A DNA stretch of 64,000 nucleotides from Sodalis praecaptivus (GTDB lineage Bacteria; Pseudomonadota; Gammaproteobacteria; Enterobacterales; Enterobacteriaceae): contig NZ_CP006569.1 of the NCBI RefSeq assembly GCF_000517425.1, forward strand, positions 1,364,001 to 1,428,000, written 5' to 3'. How positions within the stretch are numbered: the stretch's first letter is position 1; the number at the start of each line of letters is the position of its first letter. Shown here piece after piece: positions 53,674 to 62,928 of the stretch. The translations under genes and the position numbers were made by a program. The notes under the pieces were generated by a model. That model made no database searches and was not told the DNA's origin. It worked only from the letters and a program-made list of their open reading frames with translations.

Positions 53674-54909
53674 ATGGCTGAATCGCAAACTACTCCGCAA
53701 CAAAATGCGGCTAACACCAGGGCTGATAACGCCGGTGCTGCGCCGGCGCGCAATAAAGGCAAGCGCAAAATGATGCTGCTTCTCCTGCTGGCGATCGTCG
53801 TCATCTGTCTGGTCGCTTTTGGCCTGTATTACTGGCTGCACGGCCGGTTCTACGAAAGCACCGACGACGCTTATGTGACCGGCAACCTGGTGCAAATTAC
53901 GCCGCAGGTGGCGGGTACCGTGACCACTATCGCGGCCGATGACGGCGACTACGTCAAACAAGGGCAACTGCTGGTGCGTCTGGATCCCAGCGATACCATC
54001 GTGGCGCAGGAAAGCGCCGAGGCCAATCTGGCCCGTGTGGTGCGCCAGGTGCGCGGGATGTACAGCAACGTGGATAATTACAAAGCGATGGTCGCCGCGC
54101 GTAAAGTGGAACTCCAGCGCGCGCGTACCGATTATCAGCGCCGCGCCAATCTGGCGCGCGACGGCGCCATCTCGCAGGAAGAGTTGTCCCACGCCCGTGA
54201 TGCCCTGACCTCGGCGGAAACCTCGCTGACGTCGGCGCAGCAACAGTTGAACACGACCTTCGCGCTGGTGGACGATACCACTATCGCCTCCCATCCGGAC
54301 GTCAAAGATGCCGCCGCCTCGCTGCGCAGCGCCTATCTCAACCATGTCCGCAGTACGCTGGTGGCGCCGGTCAGCGGTTTTGTCGCCAAACGCTCGGTAC
54401 AGGTGGGCAGCCGGGTTCAGCCGGGCGCCGCCTTAATGGCCGTGGTGCCGCTGGATGATGTGTGGATCGACGCCAACTTTAAGGAAACGCAGCTGCTGTC
54501 GATGCGTATTGGTCAGCCGGTGGACATTAACGCCGATCTGTACGGCGGCGACATTACTTACCACGGCAAAGTGGAAAGTTTGGGCGTCGGTACCGGAAGC
54601 GCCTTCTCGCTGCTGCCGGCGCAGAACGCCAGCGGCAACTGGATCAAAATCGTGCAGCGCCTGCCGGTACGTATCCGCTTGGATCCGGACAATCTGGATC
54701 ACCACCCGCTGCGGGTCGGTTTGTCCACCAACGTGACGGTGGATATGCACAACCAGGACGGACCGGTGCTGGCGCCGCGGCCTTTGGATAAGCCCCGATA
54801 CAATACCGACGTCTACGAACATCAGCTGCGTGAAGCGGATAGTCTGGTGACGCGCATCATTCATCAAAATGGCGTCCAGGCACGCGATGCCGGCCAAGGT
54901 CAACAGTGA
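53674..54909 (+). CDS. emrA: Membrane fusion protein of EmrA type
   Basis: A 411-residue adaptor. Basic N-terminus, membrane helix about 34-55, then STDDAYVTGNLVQITPQVAGTV (the EmrA/HlyD start of the lipoyl half-motif), coiled-coil hairpin about 110-205, second lipoyl half (STLVAPVSGFVAKRSVQVGSRVQPG) and beta-barrel DVWIDANFKETQL. It joins the MFS pump to the outer-membrane factor. 21 bases after the latter gene. The symbol is by family; it could be a paralogue of the chromosomal emrA. Confidence 0.88.
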   Translation: MAESQTTPQQNAANTRADNAGAAPARNKGKRKMMLLLLLAIVVICLVAFGLYYWLHGRFYESTDDAYVTGNLVQITPQVAGTVTTIAADDGDYVKQGQLLVRLDPSDTIVAQESAEANLARVVRQVRGMYSNVDNYKAMVAARKVELQRARTDYQRRANLARDGAISQEELSHARDALTSAETSLTSAQQQLNTTFALVDDTTIASHPDVKDAAASLRSAYLNHVRSTLVAPVSGFVAKRSVQVGSRVQPGAALMAVVPLDDVWIDANFKETQLLSMRIGQPVDINADLYGGDITYHGKVESLGVGTGSAFSLLPAQNASGNWIKIVQRLPVRIRLDPDNLDHHPLRVGLSTNVTVDMHNQDGPVLAPRPLDKPRYNTDVYEHQLREADSLVTRIIHQNGVQARDAGQGQQ

Positions 54910-54921
54910 TGCGGGGTTGCC

Positions 54922-56442
54922 ATGAGTGAGCAAGGCTTTCGTCCGCCCAGCCTGGTGCTGGCCACCATCGGCCTGTCGCTGGCGACCTTTATGCAAGTGT
55001 TGGACACGACCATCGCCAACGTCGCGTTGCCCACGATTTCCGGCAACCTGGGGGTAAGTTCGGAGCAGGGGACTTGGGTTATAACCTCGTTCGCGGTGTC
55101 CAACGCCATCGCGCTGCCGCTGACCGGCTGGATGTCGCGGCGCATGGGGCAAACCAAGTTATTTTTGGCCTCTGTGCTGCTGTTCATCATCACCTCCTTT
55201 TTGTGCGGTATCGCGCAAAATATGACGCAGCTGGTTATTTTCCGCGCGCTACAGGGCTTCTTCGCCGGGCCGCTTTATCCCATGGCGCAAACGCTGCTGC
55301 TGTCCATTTATCCTGCCGCCAAGCGGGGGATGGCGCTCTCGCTTCTGGCGATGGTCACCGTGGTGGCGCCCATCGTCGGTCCGCTGGCCGGCGGCTGGAT
55401 AACCGATAATTATACTTGGCCGTGGATCTTCTTTATTAACGTGCCTATCGGCGTATTCGCGGCCATGTTAGTGCTGGCGCAGCTCAAGGATCGGCCGGAG
55501 ACGACGGTGACCCAGCCGATTGATTATGTCGGCCTGGCGCTGCTGGTGCTGGGGGTGGGCTTGTTGCAGGTGGTGCTGGATAAGGGCAACGATCTCGATT
55601 GGTTTGAGTCGGTATTTATCATTGTCGGCACGTTGATTTCGGTGATTTCGCTGGTGGCGCTGGTTATTTGGGAACTGACCGACAAACATCCGATTATCGA
55701 TCTCCGCCTGTTTAAATACCGTAACTTTTCGTTTGGTACGCTGGCGCTGGTACTGGGCTATTCCGGTTTCTTTGGCATCAACCTGCTGCTGCCGCAATGG
55801 CTACAGACCCAGCTTGGCTACACCCCGGTCTGGGCCGGCCTGGCGGCGGCGCCCATTGGTATTTTGCCGGTGTTTCTGTCGCCGCTGGTCGGTCGCTACG
55901 CGCATAAATTCGATCTCCGGCTGTTGGCGGGCGGATCGTTTTTGGTGATTGGCATCTCCTGCTTCATGCGTTCCGATTTCACCACCGACGTGGATTACTA
56001 TCATATCGCGATGATTCAAGGCTTCATGGGGATCGGGGTGGCGCTGTTTTTTATGCCCACCACCAGTATTCTGCTCTCCAGTTTACCGCCGAAGGATATT
56101 GCCGAAGGCTCCGGTCTGGCGACCTTTTTGCGGGTACTGGGCGGCAGTTTTGCGTCCTCGTTGACCACCTGGATTTGGCATCGGCGCGAGATATTCCACC
56201 ACGCGCATTTGACGGAGGATATTACCGCCTACAGCCCCGCGACGCAGTCTTACATCGAGGGGTTGGGGGGCAATAGCCAAAGCACGATGGCGCAGCTGGA
56301 CAAATTGGTGGAAGGGCAGGCGTATATGCTGTCGACCGTGGACTATTTTACGCTGTTGGGCTGGATCTTTTTCGCGCTGATCCTGGTCATCTGGTTGGCA
56401 AAACCGCCGTTCAGTCCCCAAGGCGGTGGCGGCGGCCATTAA
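54922..56442 (+). CDS. emrB: DHA2-family MFS drug exporter, EmrB type
   Basis: A 506-residue inner-membrane proton antiporter with 14 expected helices. LSLATFMQVLDTTIANVALPTISGNLG is the DHA2 motif D1 region, GTWVITSFAVSNAIALPLTGW and INVPIGVF are also typical, and the Gly-rich end GGGGGH resembles EmrB. Starts 12 bases after emrA. Completes the operon marR-OMF-emrA-emrB. Substrates in relatives are hydrophobic drugs and uncouplers. Confidence 0.9.
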   Translation: MSEQGFRPPSLVLATIGLSLATFMQVLDTTIANVALPTISGNLGVSSEQGTWVITSFAVSNAIALPLTGWMSRRMGQTKLFLASVLLFIITSFLCGIAQNMTQLVIFRALQGFFAGPLYPMAQTLLLSIYPAAKRGMALSLLAMVTVVAPIVGPLAGGWITDNYTWPWIFFINVPIGVFAAMLVLAQLKDRPETTVTQPIDYVGLALLVLGVGLLQVVLDKGNDLDWFESVFIIVGTLISVISLVALVIWELTDKHPIIDLRLFKYRNFSFGTLALVLGYSGFFGINLLLPQWLQTQLGYTPVWAGLAAAPIGILPVFLSPLVGRYAHKFDLRLLAGGSFLVIGISCFMRSDFTTDVDYYHIAMIQGFMGIGVALFFMPTTSILLSSLPPKDIAEGSGLATFLRVLGGSFASSLTTWIWHRREIFHHAHLTEDITAYSPATQSYIEGLGGNSQSTMAQLDKLVEGQAYMLSTVDYFTLLGWIFFALILVIWLAKPPFSPQGGGGGH

Positions 56443-56794
56443 GGGGGCTGGCGCCAGCGTCTTCTCGCCATCCTGGCAAGCACGCCGGCGGCATTTCTCC
56501 CGCCTGGCGCCTGAATGTGAAGCCGTCGCCCGTTGCCGGCCGACGGTTTATTATGCCCTTAAATCCCCCCTTTCGCGTTTTATCTCTGGCGGTGAGGGCA
56601 GTGAAGCCGACGCGCAGCGGCGAAGCCTAGGCTCACACCCGTACGTTTGCCGCCTGCGTTAGCGCGGCGGGCGCTTTCTACGCCGCCGACAAAGCTTCCG
56701 GCGCCAGTCATGTCTGGACAGCGCCGTCTGCGCCGTAAAAAAACTGAATAAGAGGGACCAATGCGGCAACATTGGCCGGGGAACAAGACTCTTG
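56443..56794. other. Intergenic region between emrB and the enhancin-like gene
   Basis: 352 bases between convergent genes; no gene recognised. A perfect inverted repeat AACAAGA-C-TCTTGTT at 56782-56796 overlaps the last bases of the enhancin-like gene's stop codon and might fold in the transcript. No clear T-tract follows on either strand. Confidence 0.45.
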
Positions 56795-59362
56795 TTAAAT
56801 GTCGATGCGCTCCAATCCTACGGTGGTGATGCGATAATGTTGTTGCTTGCCCCTTTCGGCCAACCGCACGTGCTGCATCTCGTTAGTAATGATTAAACGG
56901 TCGTCCGGTTCCTCATGAAACAGGCGTATCACCTCGCCACCGTAGCCGGAGAGGGGCAACACTATTGAGCGCGCCTGCTGATTCTGGTTGCCGATCACCG
57001 CTTCGCGATAGAGGCTATTGCCGTCAGCATCTTCATAAGCGATTGAAGCGTATACGCTGGAAAAATAGCTGTGTGGGATCCCTGCTGAGATTTTAATCGT
57101 TAACGTCTTCTTAACCAAGTCAAGGATACCGCCCAGAAACTGACGGTCATTAAACCCAGCGCCGATAAACATGAATTTATACCCTACGTTATCGCTTGGA
57201 GGCGTATTATCGGCGGGAAGGCAGTCCTTATAAGCTACCAATAATTGCTCACGTTCCGGGCTATCAAAAGCCTGGATGGCCAGATAAATGTCGTCTTTGA
57301 AAGGTGAATATGCGGCGTGGTAGGCCTGATAAAAGCCGCGCAAACGTAAAGCTGCATTATCCAGCCGCGTTAAGAGCGCCTGCCCAGGATCTCCCTGCAA
57401 GTCCGTATTTATCAACCCGTATTCGGCAATGGTTAAGACGTTCGTCAGGTTTTTGCTATCGATGATGTCGGGATAAGGCGGGTTGACCCGTAAGCGCGTC
57501 GGTTCTTTATGAAATATCTCAATCTGATCGCCGACGCTGAATATCAGTTCATCATGGCTTAAGGTTGCTTCGGTGCCAGGGATTTCCTTGGTGAAGGTGA
57601 TTGTCCCTTGCGGATTGCGCACGACAATCTTCGCATAGGTTACACCTGGGAAATAATAATGCGGCGTGGTGGTAAAGACGTCGATGATCAGTTTGCCTTG
57701 TACACGATCAACTAATAGCGTGGCGAAAAGCTCGTCTGATATGCCCAAGAAATTTATTTCTTGCGAGATGATCGGCGATACATGTTTTCTGACAAAGGTA
57801 ATTTCCGCTGCATTATCCCCCTGTTTCACTGTAAGATAATCCGTTGTTGGCTGGTATTTACGATCTTTACCGGTAGGCAAGCGCAGGGTGTACACACCAA
57901 TCGGCAGCTCTCGCAATGTTAACGTCGGGCTGTCTATACCTATTTTATAAGCGTAACGCGCCCCCTCCAACAGGATCAGGTCTTTACCATAAATCTGCGC
58001 AAAGTCATCGATGTTAAAACGCAAGCTGACATTGCCTTTCAGGCCGGTAGCTTTTAACTGAGTTGCATCAACTAGACGGAGGGTGGAGTCAAGCTTCAAT
58101 TGGTTTTTCACCGCCTCCAACTGCGGTTTATCAACTAATTGATACAGCGGGTAAACGGCCTTAGCGTGGCTAAACTTATTGCGATCGCGCTGCGGTTGCG
58201 TTACATCGCCGCCGGTAAGCTGTATAAAAGGCGTTACGTCCACCTGCTCTCCAGCTACAGCGAAACTTTCAGACAGCAGATCCAGCAGTGAGTGTTCGTA
58301 AGGAATAAAGTCTGACGTATTACAGCTTTTACGGTACTGCTGGTTGAAATGCGTAAAGGCATTCTTACCCGCCTTGTCCACCATTAACATGAAAAAGTAA
58401 AGCTTGGAACGCAAATCCCACTGATTAAGCGGCTTCCCTTTGGCGATCAGTTGAAAGATGGTCTTCTCCACTTTCGCTTTATTGCCGTAATTATATAGCC
58501 AGCCATCTTGATATTTACGTTCACCCAGCATCATATCCTGGTAGCTGGCGGCATAAATGTTATTCCATACCTCACCGACGGAGAAATGTTTACCCGTCAT
58601 AAAATGCCCCTCATAGCCATGGGCAATTTCATGCAGACTACCCCAGTTGCTGGCCTGCGGTGTTAGCCAAAAATTGCTAACCGAGGCGGAAGATTCCGCT
58701 GTCCAATTACCGCCGTAATAGCCGCCGTTGCTGTCATCTTTGTCGGCTTTCATTAAGTATCGATTGGTAATATTCCAATCCGAGTCGTGCTCGGCCTCGA
58801 AGGAGAGGCCGCACAGCGCATTATAGAAGCTAAAAATACCTTCATAATAGGTGATAAGAGCATCTATACTTCCAACATTTCCCGAGGCCTGCAGTGCTGG
58901 TTTGCTGACCTTCGGTACCAGGATCAGCGCGTACCCCGAATCGACTATAGCCAATTCAGCGTCCTGTGAGTTCCACCGCTCGAAAAAGGCCGCTTCATTC
59001 TCGCCTTTGCGGTATACCGGCAATATTTTGGACGTCTCGGGATACTCGAATTCCACCACCGGGGCACCCGTCACATAAGGTGTTTCGATGAAAGGAACTG
59101 AGGCCGCGTTGACGCTGGCTTCTACCCAATCACGGCCGACGTTGTAGCTAGCCTCAGTTTTACTGCCGTCGTTTAATAATCGTAGCGTCAACATGCTACT
59201 GAAAGCCGTATCGACCTGGCGCACTCTAAGCGTCTGATTAGCGCCGAGAATGATGCCTAAATGCTGGTGATCGTGGTGAATTCCTTTACTCATGCCAGCA
59301 GCGTCTAACCAATCAGGTCTTGTCAGCGTATAAATTGATTTCAATTGGGTAACACTATGCAT
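56795..59362 (-). CDS. Enhancin-like M60-family zinc metallopeptidase
   Basis: An 855-residue protein with the peptidase M60 zinc site HEIAHGYEGHFMTG (about residues 242-255), where the two His of HEIAH and a downstream Glu (FSVGEVWNN) bind zinc and the Glu of HEIAH is the general base. The M60 core covers about 20-400; after it come two similar beta-rich segments ending in ITFTKEIPGTEATLSHDELIFSVGDQIEIFHKEPTRL and its counterpart VIRLFHEEPDDRLII, which look like a repeated putative carbohydrate- or Ig-like module. No signal peptide is visible. Start at 59362 (MHSVTQLKS) has AGGA 7 bases upstream; ATG at 59389 lacks a ribosome site. Viral enhancins cut insect intestinal mucin. GC content is lower than nearby genes, suggesting acquisition. 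Confidence 0.87.
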   Translation of the reverse strand: MHSVTQLKSIYTLTRPDWLDAAGMSKGIHHDHQHLGIILGANQTLRVRQVDTAFSSMLTLRLLNDGSKTEASYNVGRDWVEASVNAASVPFIETPYVTGAPVVEFEYPETSKILPVYRKGENEAAFFERWNSQDAELAIVDSGYALILVPKVSKPALQASGNVGSIDALITYYEGIFSFYNALCGLSFEAEHDSDWNITNRYLMKADKDDSNGGYYGGNWTAESSASVSNFWLTPQASNWGSLHEIAHGYEGHFMTGKHFSVGEVWNNIYAASYQDMMLGERKYQDGWLYNYGNKAKVEKTIFQLIAKGKPLNQWDLRSKLYFFMLMVDKAGKNAFTHFNQQYRKSCNTSDFIPYEHSLLDLLSESFAVAGEQVDVTPFIQLTGGDVTQPQRDRNKFSHAKAVYPLYQLVDKPQLEAVKNQLKLDSTLRLVDATQLKATGLKGNVSLRFNIDDFAQIYGKDLILLEGARYAYKIGIDSPTLTLRELPIGVYTLRLPTGKDRKYQPTTDYLTVKQGDNAAEITFVRKHVSPIISQEINFLGISDELFATLLVDRVQGKLIIDVFTTTPHYYFPGVTYAKIVVRNPQGTITFTKEIPGTEATLSHDELIFSVGDQIEIFHKEPTRLRVNPPYPDIIDSKNLTNVLTIAEYGLINTDLQGDPGQALLTRLDNAALRLRGFYQAYHAAYSPFKDDIYLAIQAFDSPEREQLLVAYKDCLPADNTPPSDNVGYKFMFIGAGFNDRQFLGGILDLVKKTLTIKISAGIPHSYFSSVYASIAYEDADGNSLYREAVIGNQNQQARSIVLPLSGYGGEVIRLFHEEPDDRLIITNEMQHVRLAERGKQQHYRITTVGLERIDI

Positions 59363-60391
59363 TTTACTTTCCTCAATGGTTTCGGTCATTTTGAAAACAT
59401 TGAGAAATTAGCCTATCACGGATTTTTTTAACAATTAAGTGTGCCTGGTGATATCTTATAAAGAAAACAGAATGGTAAATACTTGGGTAATTGAACTGGG
59501 GAAAAAGAGAATCAATTCAGCCAATTTTCAATAGCATTAATGCCGCCACGGTAAATGTCTTTGCCCTCGAGAACGGGATACATATTTCAAGCGTTGCGGC
59601 GGTGTTGCTAGGGATCAAAAGTGGGGTAAGTTTCGGCCGGACGCCACGTTTATGAGCGTCATTCTTACATTTCTGATTACTTTTGGGCCTAAAGCACGCT
59701 GTTTCCCGCAACGATAGCCATTCCCTTATTCTGCTCCGTCGTGGGTGAATTATTTACTCGTTGATATAAAGGCATGCTATTGATTACGTTATCCTCTCAA
59801 TACTCCTTGAACGATCAAAAGATTGAGTGAGACGATAGCCATCTATTGTTGGGCATTTACCCTTAATGCATTCATTTCACTGGCATTAAGCCATCGCGGT
59901 ATCATAAACGTGATATTACCGGGGGTTAACATTATCAGTTATCGCCGGAGGATTTTATAGCAATGCCATAGGCATAAGGTTATGGGTAAGCTATTATCCA
60001 GCAATGACATACTGTGCAATTTTTTACCTTAACATTTGTGCTGTAGGGGCCGAGCAGCATTACCCGCCGATTAGCCTGCTGTGGAATCTGACGCTAATGT
60101 AACGAGCTAGTGAATGGTAAGCAACTTAACCACGCGTTGCCTATGACAGATAGCGTTGCCATTTCGGCGTCTTGACGAGCGAGAGGAGAACGGGGCACAG
60201 AGACGTGCCGTCTGCGGCAGTCAGCATCATAACCTGGCTGCATGGCCGTCATTGCAGCCTGCCGTCTGCGGCGGCGAACAGCAACCTGAACGCACGGGCG
60301 TATTTGCAGCGTACCTTTGACAGCGGCGCGACAGGTTAGGCGACGATGGATATTGATGAAGACAACGCACTGAGAAAGGGAAAACGGAAAG
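59363..60391. other. AT-rich, gene-free region between the enhancin gene and the tRNA cluster
   Basis: 1,029 bases, strongly AT-rich to about 60060, then GC-rich with a repeated TGCCGTCTGCGGC (about 60208 and 60260). A 64-codon open frame at 59517-59711 on the minus strand has no ribosome site or known motif. No insertion-sequence ends or integrase remnant were recognised, but position beside tRNA genes and the composition fit an acquired segment. Confidence 0.5.
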
Positions 60392-60467
60392 TGGTGGGTC
60401 GTGCAGGATTCGAACCTGCGACCAATTGATTAAAAGTCAACTGCTCTACCAACTGAGCTAACGACCC
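60392..60467 (-). tRNA. lysV: tRNA-Lys (anticodon TTT)
   Basis: 76 bases including encoded CCA (60392-60394). Acceptor stem GGGTCGT/ACGACCC, T-arm GGTTCGAATCC and anticodon loop CTTTTAA are intact. Last of a four-gene cluster on the minus strand, in the order Val-Val-Val-Lys as in E. coli valUXY-lysV. Confidence 0.97.
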
Positions 60468-60485
60468 ACTTAAAGACGTCAGAAT

Positions 60486-60561
60486 TGGTGGGTGATGACG
60501 GGATCGAACCGCCGACCCCCTCCTTGTAAGGGAGGTGCTCTCCCAGCTGAGCTAATCACCC
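60486..60561 (-). tRNA. valY: tRNA-Val (anticodon TAC), third copy
   Basis: 76 bases with encoded CCA. GGGTGAT acceptor, anticodon loop CTTACAA, T-arm GGTTCGATCCC. Sequence is the same as that of the two other Val copies. Confidence 0.97.
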
Positions 60562-60600
60562 ATTCTGAAGCGAACATCAAAACAATAGCCATCAAAGAAG

Positions 60601-60676
60601 TGGTGGGTGATGACGGGATCGAACCGCCGACCCCCTCCTTGTAAGGGAGGTGCTCTCCCAGCTGAGCTAATCACCC
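60601..60676 (-). tRNA. valX: tRNA-Val (anticodon TAC), second copy
   Basis: 76 bases with encoded CCA, the same sequence as the flanking Val copies. Spacer to the next copy is about 39 bases. Confidence 0.97.
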
Positions 60677-60729
60677 ACTTCTTAGAGCATATTACTTCTA
60701 TTTCTCACTGCGGGACACGAAATGCATCG

Positions 60730-60805
60730 TGGTGGGTGATGACGGGATCGAACCGCCGACCCCCTCCTTGTAAGGGAGGTGCTCTCCCAGCTGAGCTAAT
60801 CACCC
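60730..60805 (-). tRNA. valU: tRNA-Val (anticodon TAC), first copy
   Basis: 76 bases with encoded CCA, same sequence as the others. First gene of the cluster; its promoter lies in 60806-61051, divergent from gltX. Confidence 0.97.
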
Positions 60806-61051
60806 CCGCTGTGTGGAGTCGCATTATAGGGAACCGCCGCAATGAGTCAACGATTTTTCCCGTGAATTTGCGTGTTCGTATTAAATTTAGCCATCCCGGG
60901 CGGTTTTGCGCCATGATGCGTGAAAAAACCGCCCCGATGAGGACAGGCGTTGAGGATTCGGCCTTAAGTGGTAGACTATTACCCACTTTTTATTATGGGC
61001 CGGAAGCGCCGTTCCGGCTCTTCGCCATGCGTAATGAAGGCAATATAGCTG

Positions 61052-62461
61052 ATGAAAATTAAAACCCGTTTTGCGCCCAGCCCCACGGGCTATTTGCATG
61101 TTGGTGGCGCGCGTACCGCGCTCTATTCGTGGCTGTTCGCCCGCAATCTGGGCGGCGAATTCGTGTTGCGCATTGAGGACACCGATCTTGAGCGCTCAAC
61201 GCAGCCGGCGATTGAGGCCATTATGGACGGTATGAACTGGCTCAACCTGGACTGGGACGAAGGCCCCTATTTTCAGACTAAACGTTTCGACCGCTATAAC
61301 GCGGTCATTGACGATATGCTGTCCCATGGCAGCGCTTATAAATGCTATTGCTCCAAAGAGCGGCTAGAGACGCTGCGCGAAGCGCAGATGGCCCGCGGCG
61401 AAAAACCGCGTTACGACGGACGCTGCCGCGACAGCCACGACCATCACGCCGCAGATGAACCCTGCGTGGTGCGTTTTAGCAACCCGCAGGACGGCTCGGT
61501 GGTCTTTAACGATCTTATCCGCGGGCCTATCGAGTTCAGCAATCAGGAGCTCGATGATCTGATAATCCGCCGCACCGACGGATCGCCCACCTATAATTTC
61601 TGCGTGGTGGTGGACGACTATGATATGGCGATAACCCACGTCATCCGCGGTGAGGACCATATCAATAATACGCCGCGGCAGATCAATATCCTCAAGGCCC
61701 TGGGCGCGCCGGTGCCGGATTATGCCCATGTCTCGATGATTCTGGGCGACGACGGCAAGAAGCTTTCCAAACGCCACGGCGCGGTGGGGGTCATGCAATA
61801 CCGCGATGACGGTTTTCTGCCGGAAGCGCTGCTGAACTATCTGGTGCGCCTGGGATGGTCCCATGGCGATCAGGAAATTTTCAGCGTCGACGACATGAAG
61901 CGGCTATTCAGCCTTGACGCGGTAAGCAAATCCGCCAGCGCGTTCAACACCGAAAAACTGCTGTGGCTTAATCATCATTACATTAATCATCTTCCGGCCG
62001 ACTACGTTGCCACGCATCTGGTCTGGCATATTGAGCAGCAGGGGATCGATACCCGTACCGGGCCCCAATTGGCGGAGCTGGTGAAACTGCTCGGCGAGCG
62101 CTGTAAAACCCTCAAAGAGATAGCCGCCAGCTGCCGCTATTTCTACGAAGATTTCAGCGAATTTGATGTCGATGCGGCCAAGAAGCATTTGCGCCCGGTG
62201 GCGGCTCCGGCGCTGCAGGCGGTTCGCGCCAAGCTGGCGGCGCTCGACGCGTGGACGCCGGCTTCGGTGCATGCGGCCATTGAACAAACGGCCGAGGAAC
62301 TGCAGGTGGGCATGGGCAAAGTGGGTATGCCGCTGCGCGTTGCGGTAACCGGCGCCGGTCAGTCCCCGGCCCTCGATGTTACCGTGCATGCAATAGGTCA
62401 GTCGCGGTCTCTGGCGCGCATCGATTTGGCGCTGGATTTTATCGCCCAGCGGGCGCAATAA
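61052..62461 (+). CDS. gltX: Glutamyl-tRNA synthetase
   Basis: A 469-residue class I synthetase that charges tRNA-Glu. [21 protein letters not shown] (residues 4-24) holds the HIGH-type motif and KKLSKRHGA (about 236-244) the KMSKS-type loop. The Cys/His knot (CYCSKERL...RYDGRCRD) is present. Length equals E. coli (471). Divergent from the valU-lysV tRNA cluster, as in E. coli. Confidence 0.97.
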   Translation: MKIKTRFAPSPTGYLHVGGARTALYSWLFARNLGGEFVLRIEDTDLERSTQPAIEAIMDGMNWLNLDWDEGPYFQTKRFDRYNAVIDDMLSHGSAYKCYCSKERLETLREAQMARGEKPRYDGRCRDSHDHHAADEPCVVRFSNPQDGSVVFNDLIRGPIEFSNQELDDLIIRRTDGSPTYNFCVVVDDYDMAITHVIRGEDHINNTPRQINILKALGAPVPDYAHVSMILGDDGKKLSKRHGAVGVMQYRDDGFLPEALLNYLVRLGWSHGDQEIFSVDDMKRLFSLDAVSKSASAFNTEKLLWLNHHYINHLPADYVATHLVWHIEQQGIDTRTGPQLAELVKLLGERCKTLKEIAASCRYFYEDFSEFDVDAAKKHLRPVAAPALQAVRAKLAALDAWTPASVHAAIEQTAEELQVGMGKVGMPLRVAVTGAGQSPALDVTVHAIGQSRSLARIDLALDFIAQRAQ

Positions 62462-62466
62462 ACGGC

Positions 62467-62493
62467 CCGTCAGCGCTGATTTGACGGCTTTTT
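62467..62493 (+). terminator. Rho-independent terminator of gltX
   Basis: CCGTCA (62467-62472, one extra C) pairs with TGACGG (62482-62487) and is followed by C and five T residues, 6 bases after the gltX stop. Confidence 0.65.
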
Positions 62494-62587
62494 CAGCGTT
62501 TGACCCGTTTGGCGAATTTAGCCGTTGACAGAGTTTGTTGGAATTCATATCATGCGCCCCGTCCACCAGAGACGACATCATGTGCAC

Positions 62588-62663
<76 letters not shown>

Positions 62664-62723
62664 CTCCATACGGAGTTGGCAAGGATGATGTCTGTTCCAG
62701 CTTAAGGTGTGATACCCGCATTC

Positions 62724-62799
<76 letters not shown>

Positions 62800-62801
62800 A
62801 T

Positions 62802-62830
62802 AAAAAAAACCGGCCTCGGCCGGTTTTTTT
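62802..62830 (+). terminator. Terminator of the tRNA-Ala pair
   Basis: AACCGGCC pairs with GGCCGGTT across a TC loop, with A-tract upstream and seven T residues downstream. Confidence 0.9.
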
Positions 62831-62854
62831 ACGTCTGGAGCGGGCGTCTTCAAG

Positions 62855-62883
62855 AAAAAAAACGGGCCAGCCAGGCTGACCCG
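62855..62883 (-). terminator. Terminator of nupC
   Basis: On the minus strand CGGGTCAGCC pairs with GGCTGGCCCG (one mismatch) and eight T residues follow (A on the plus strand, 62855-62862). It lies about 45 bases past the nupC stop. Confidence 0.85.
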
Positions 62884-62928
62884 TCCCGACCGACAGGCCG
62901 GAGTGCATCTCACGCGGCAGGCGTGGCG

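Noticed and set aside
53041-54345. 434-codon open frame opposite the OMF and emrA genes
   Set aside because: Crosses two genuine genes in antisense; no motif.
59517-59711. 64-codon open frame in the AT-rich tract
   Set aside because: No ribosome site, no recognisable domain, and it is isolated; could be a gene remnant but there is no support.
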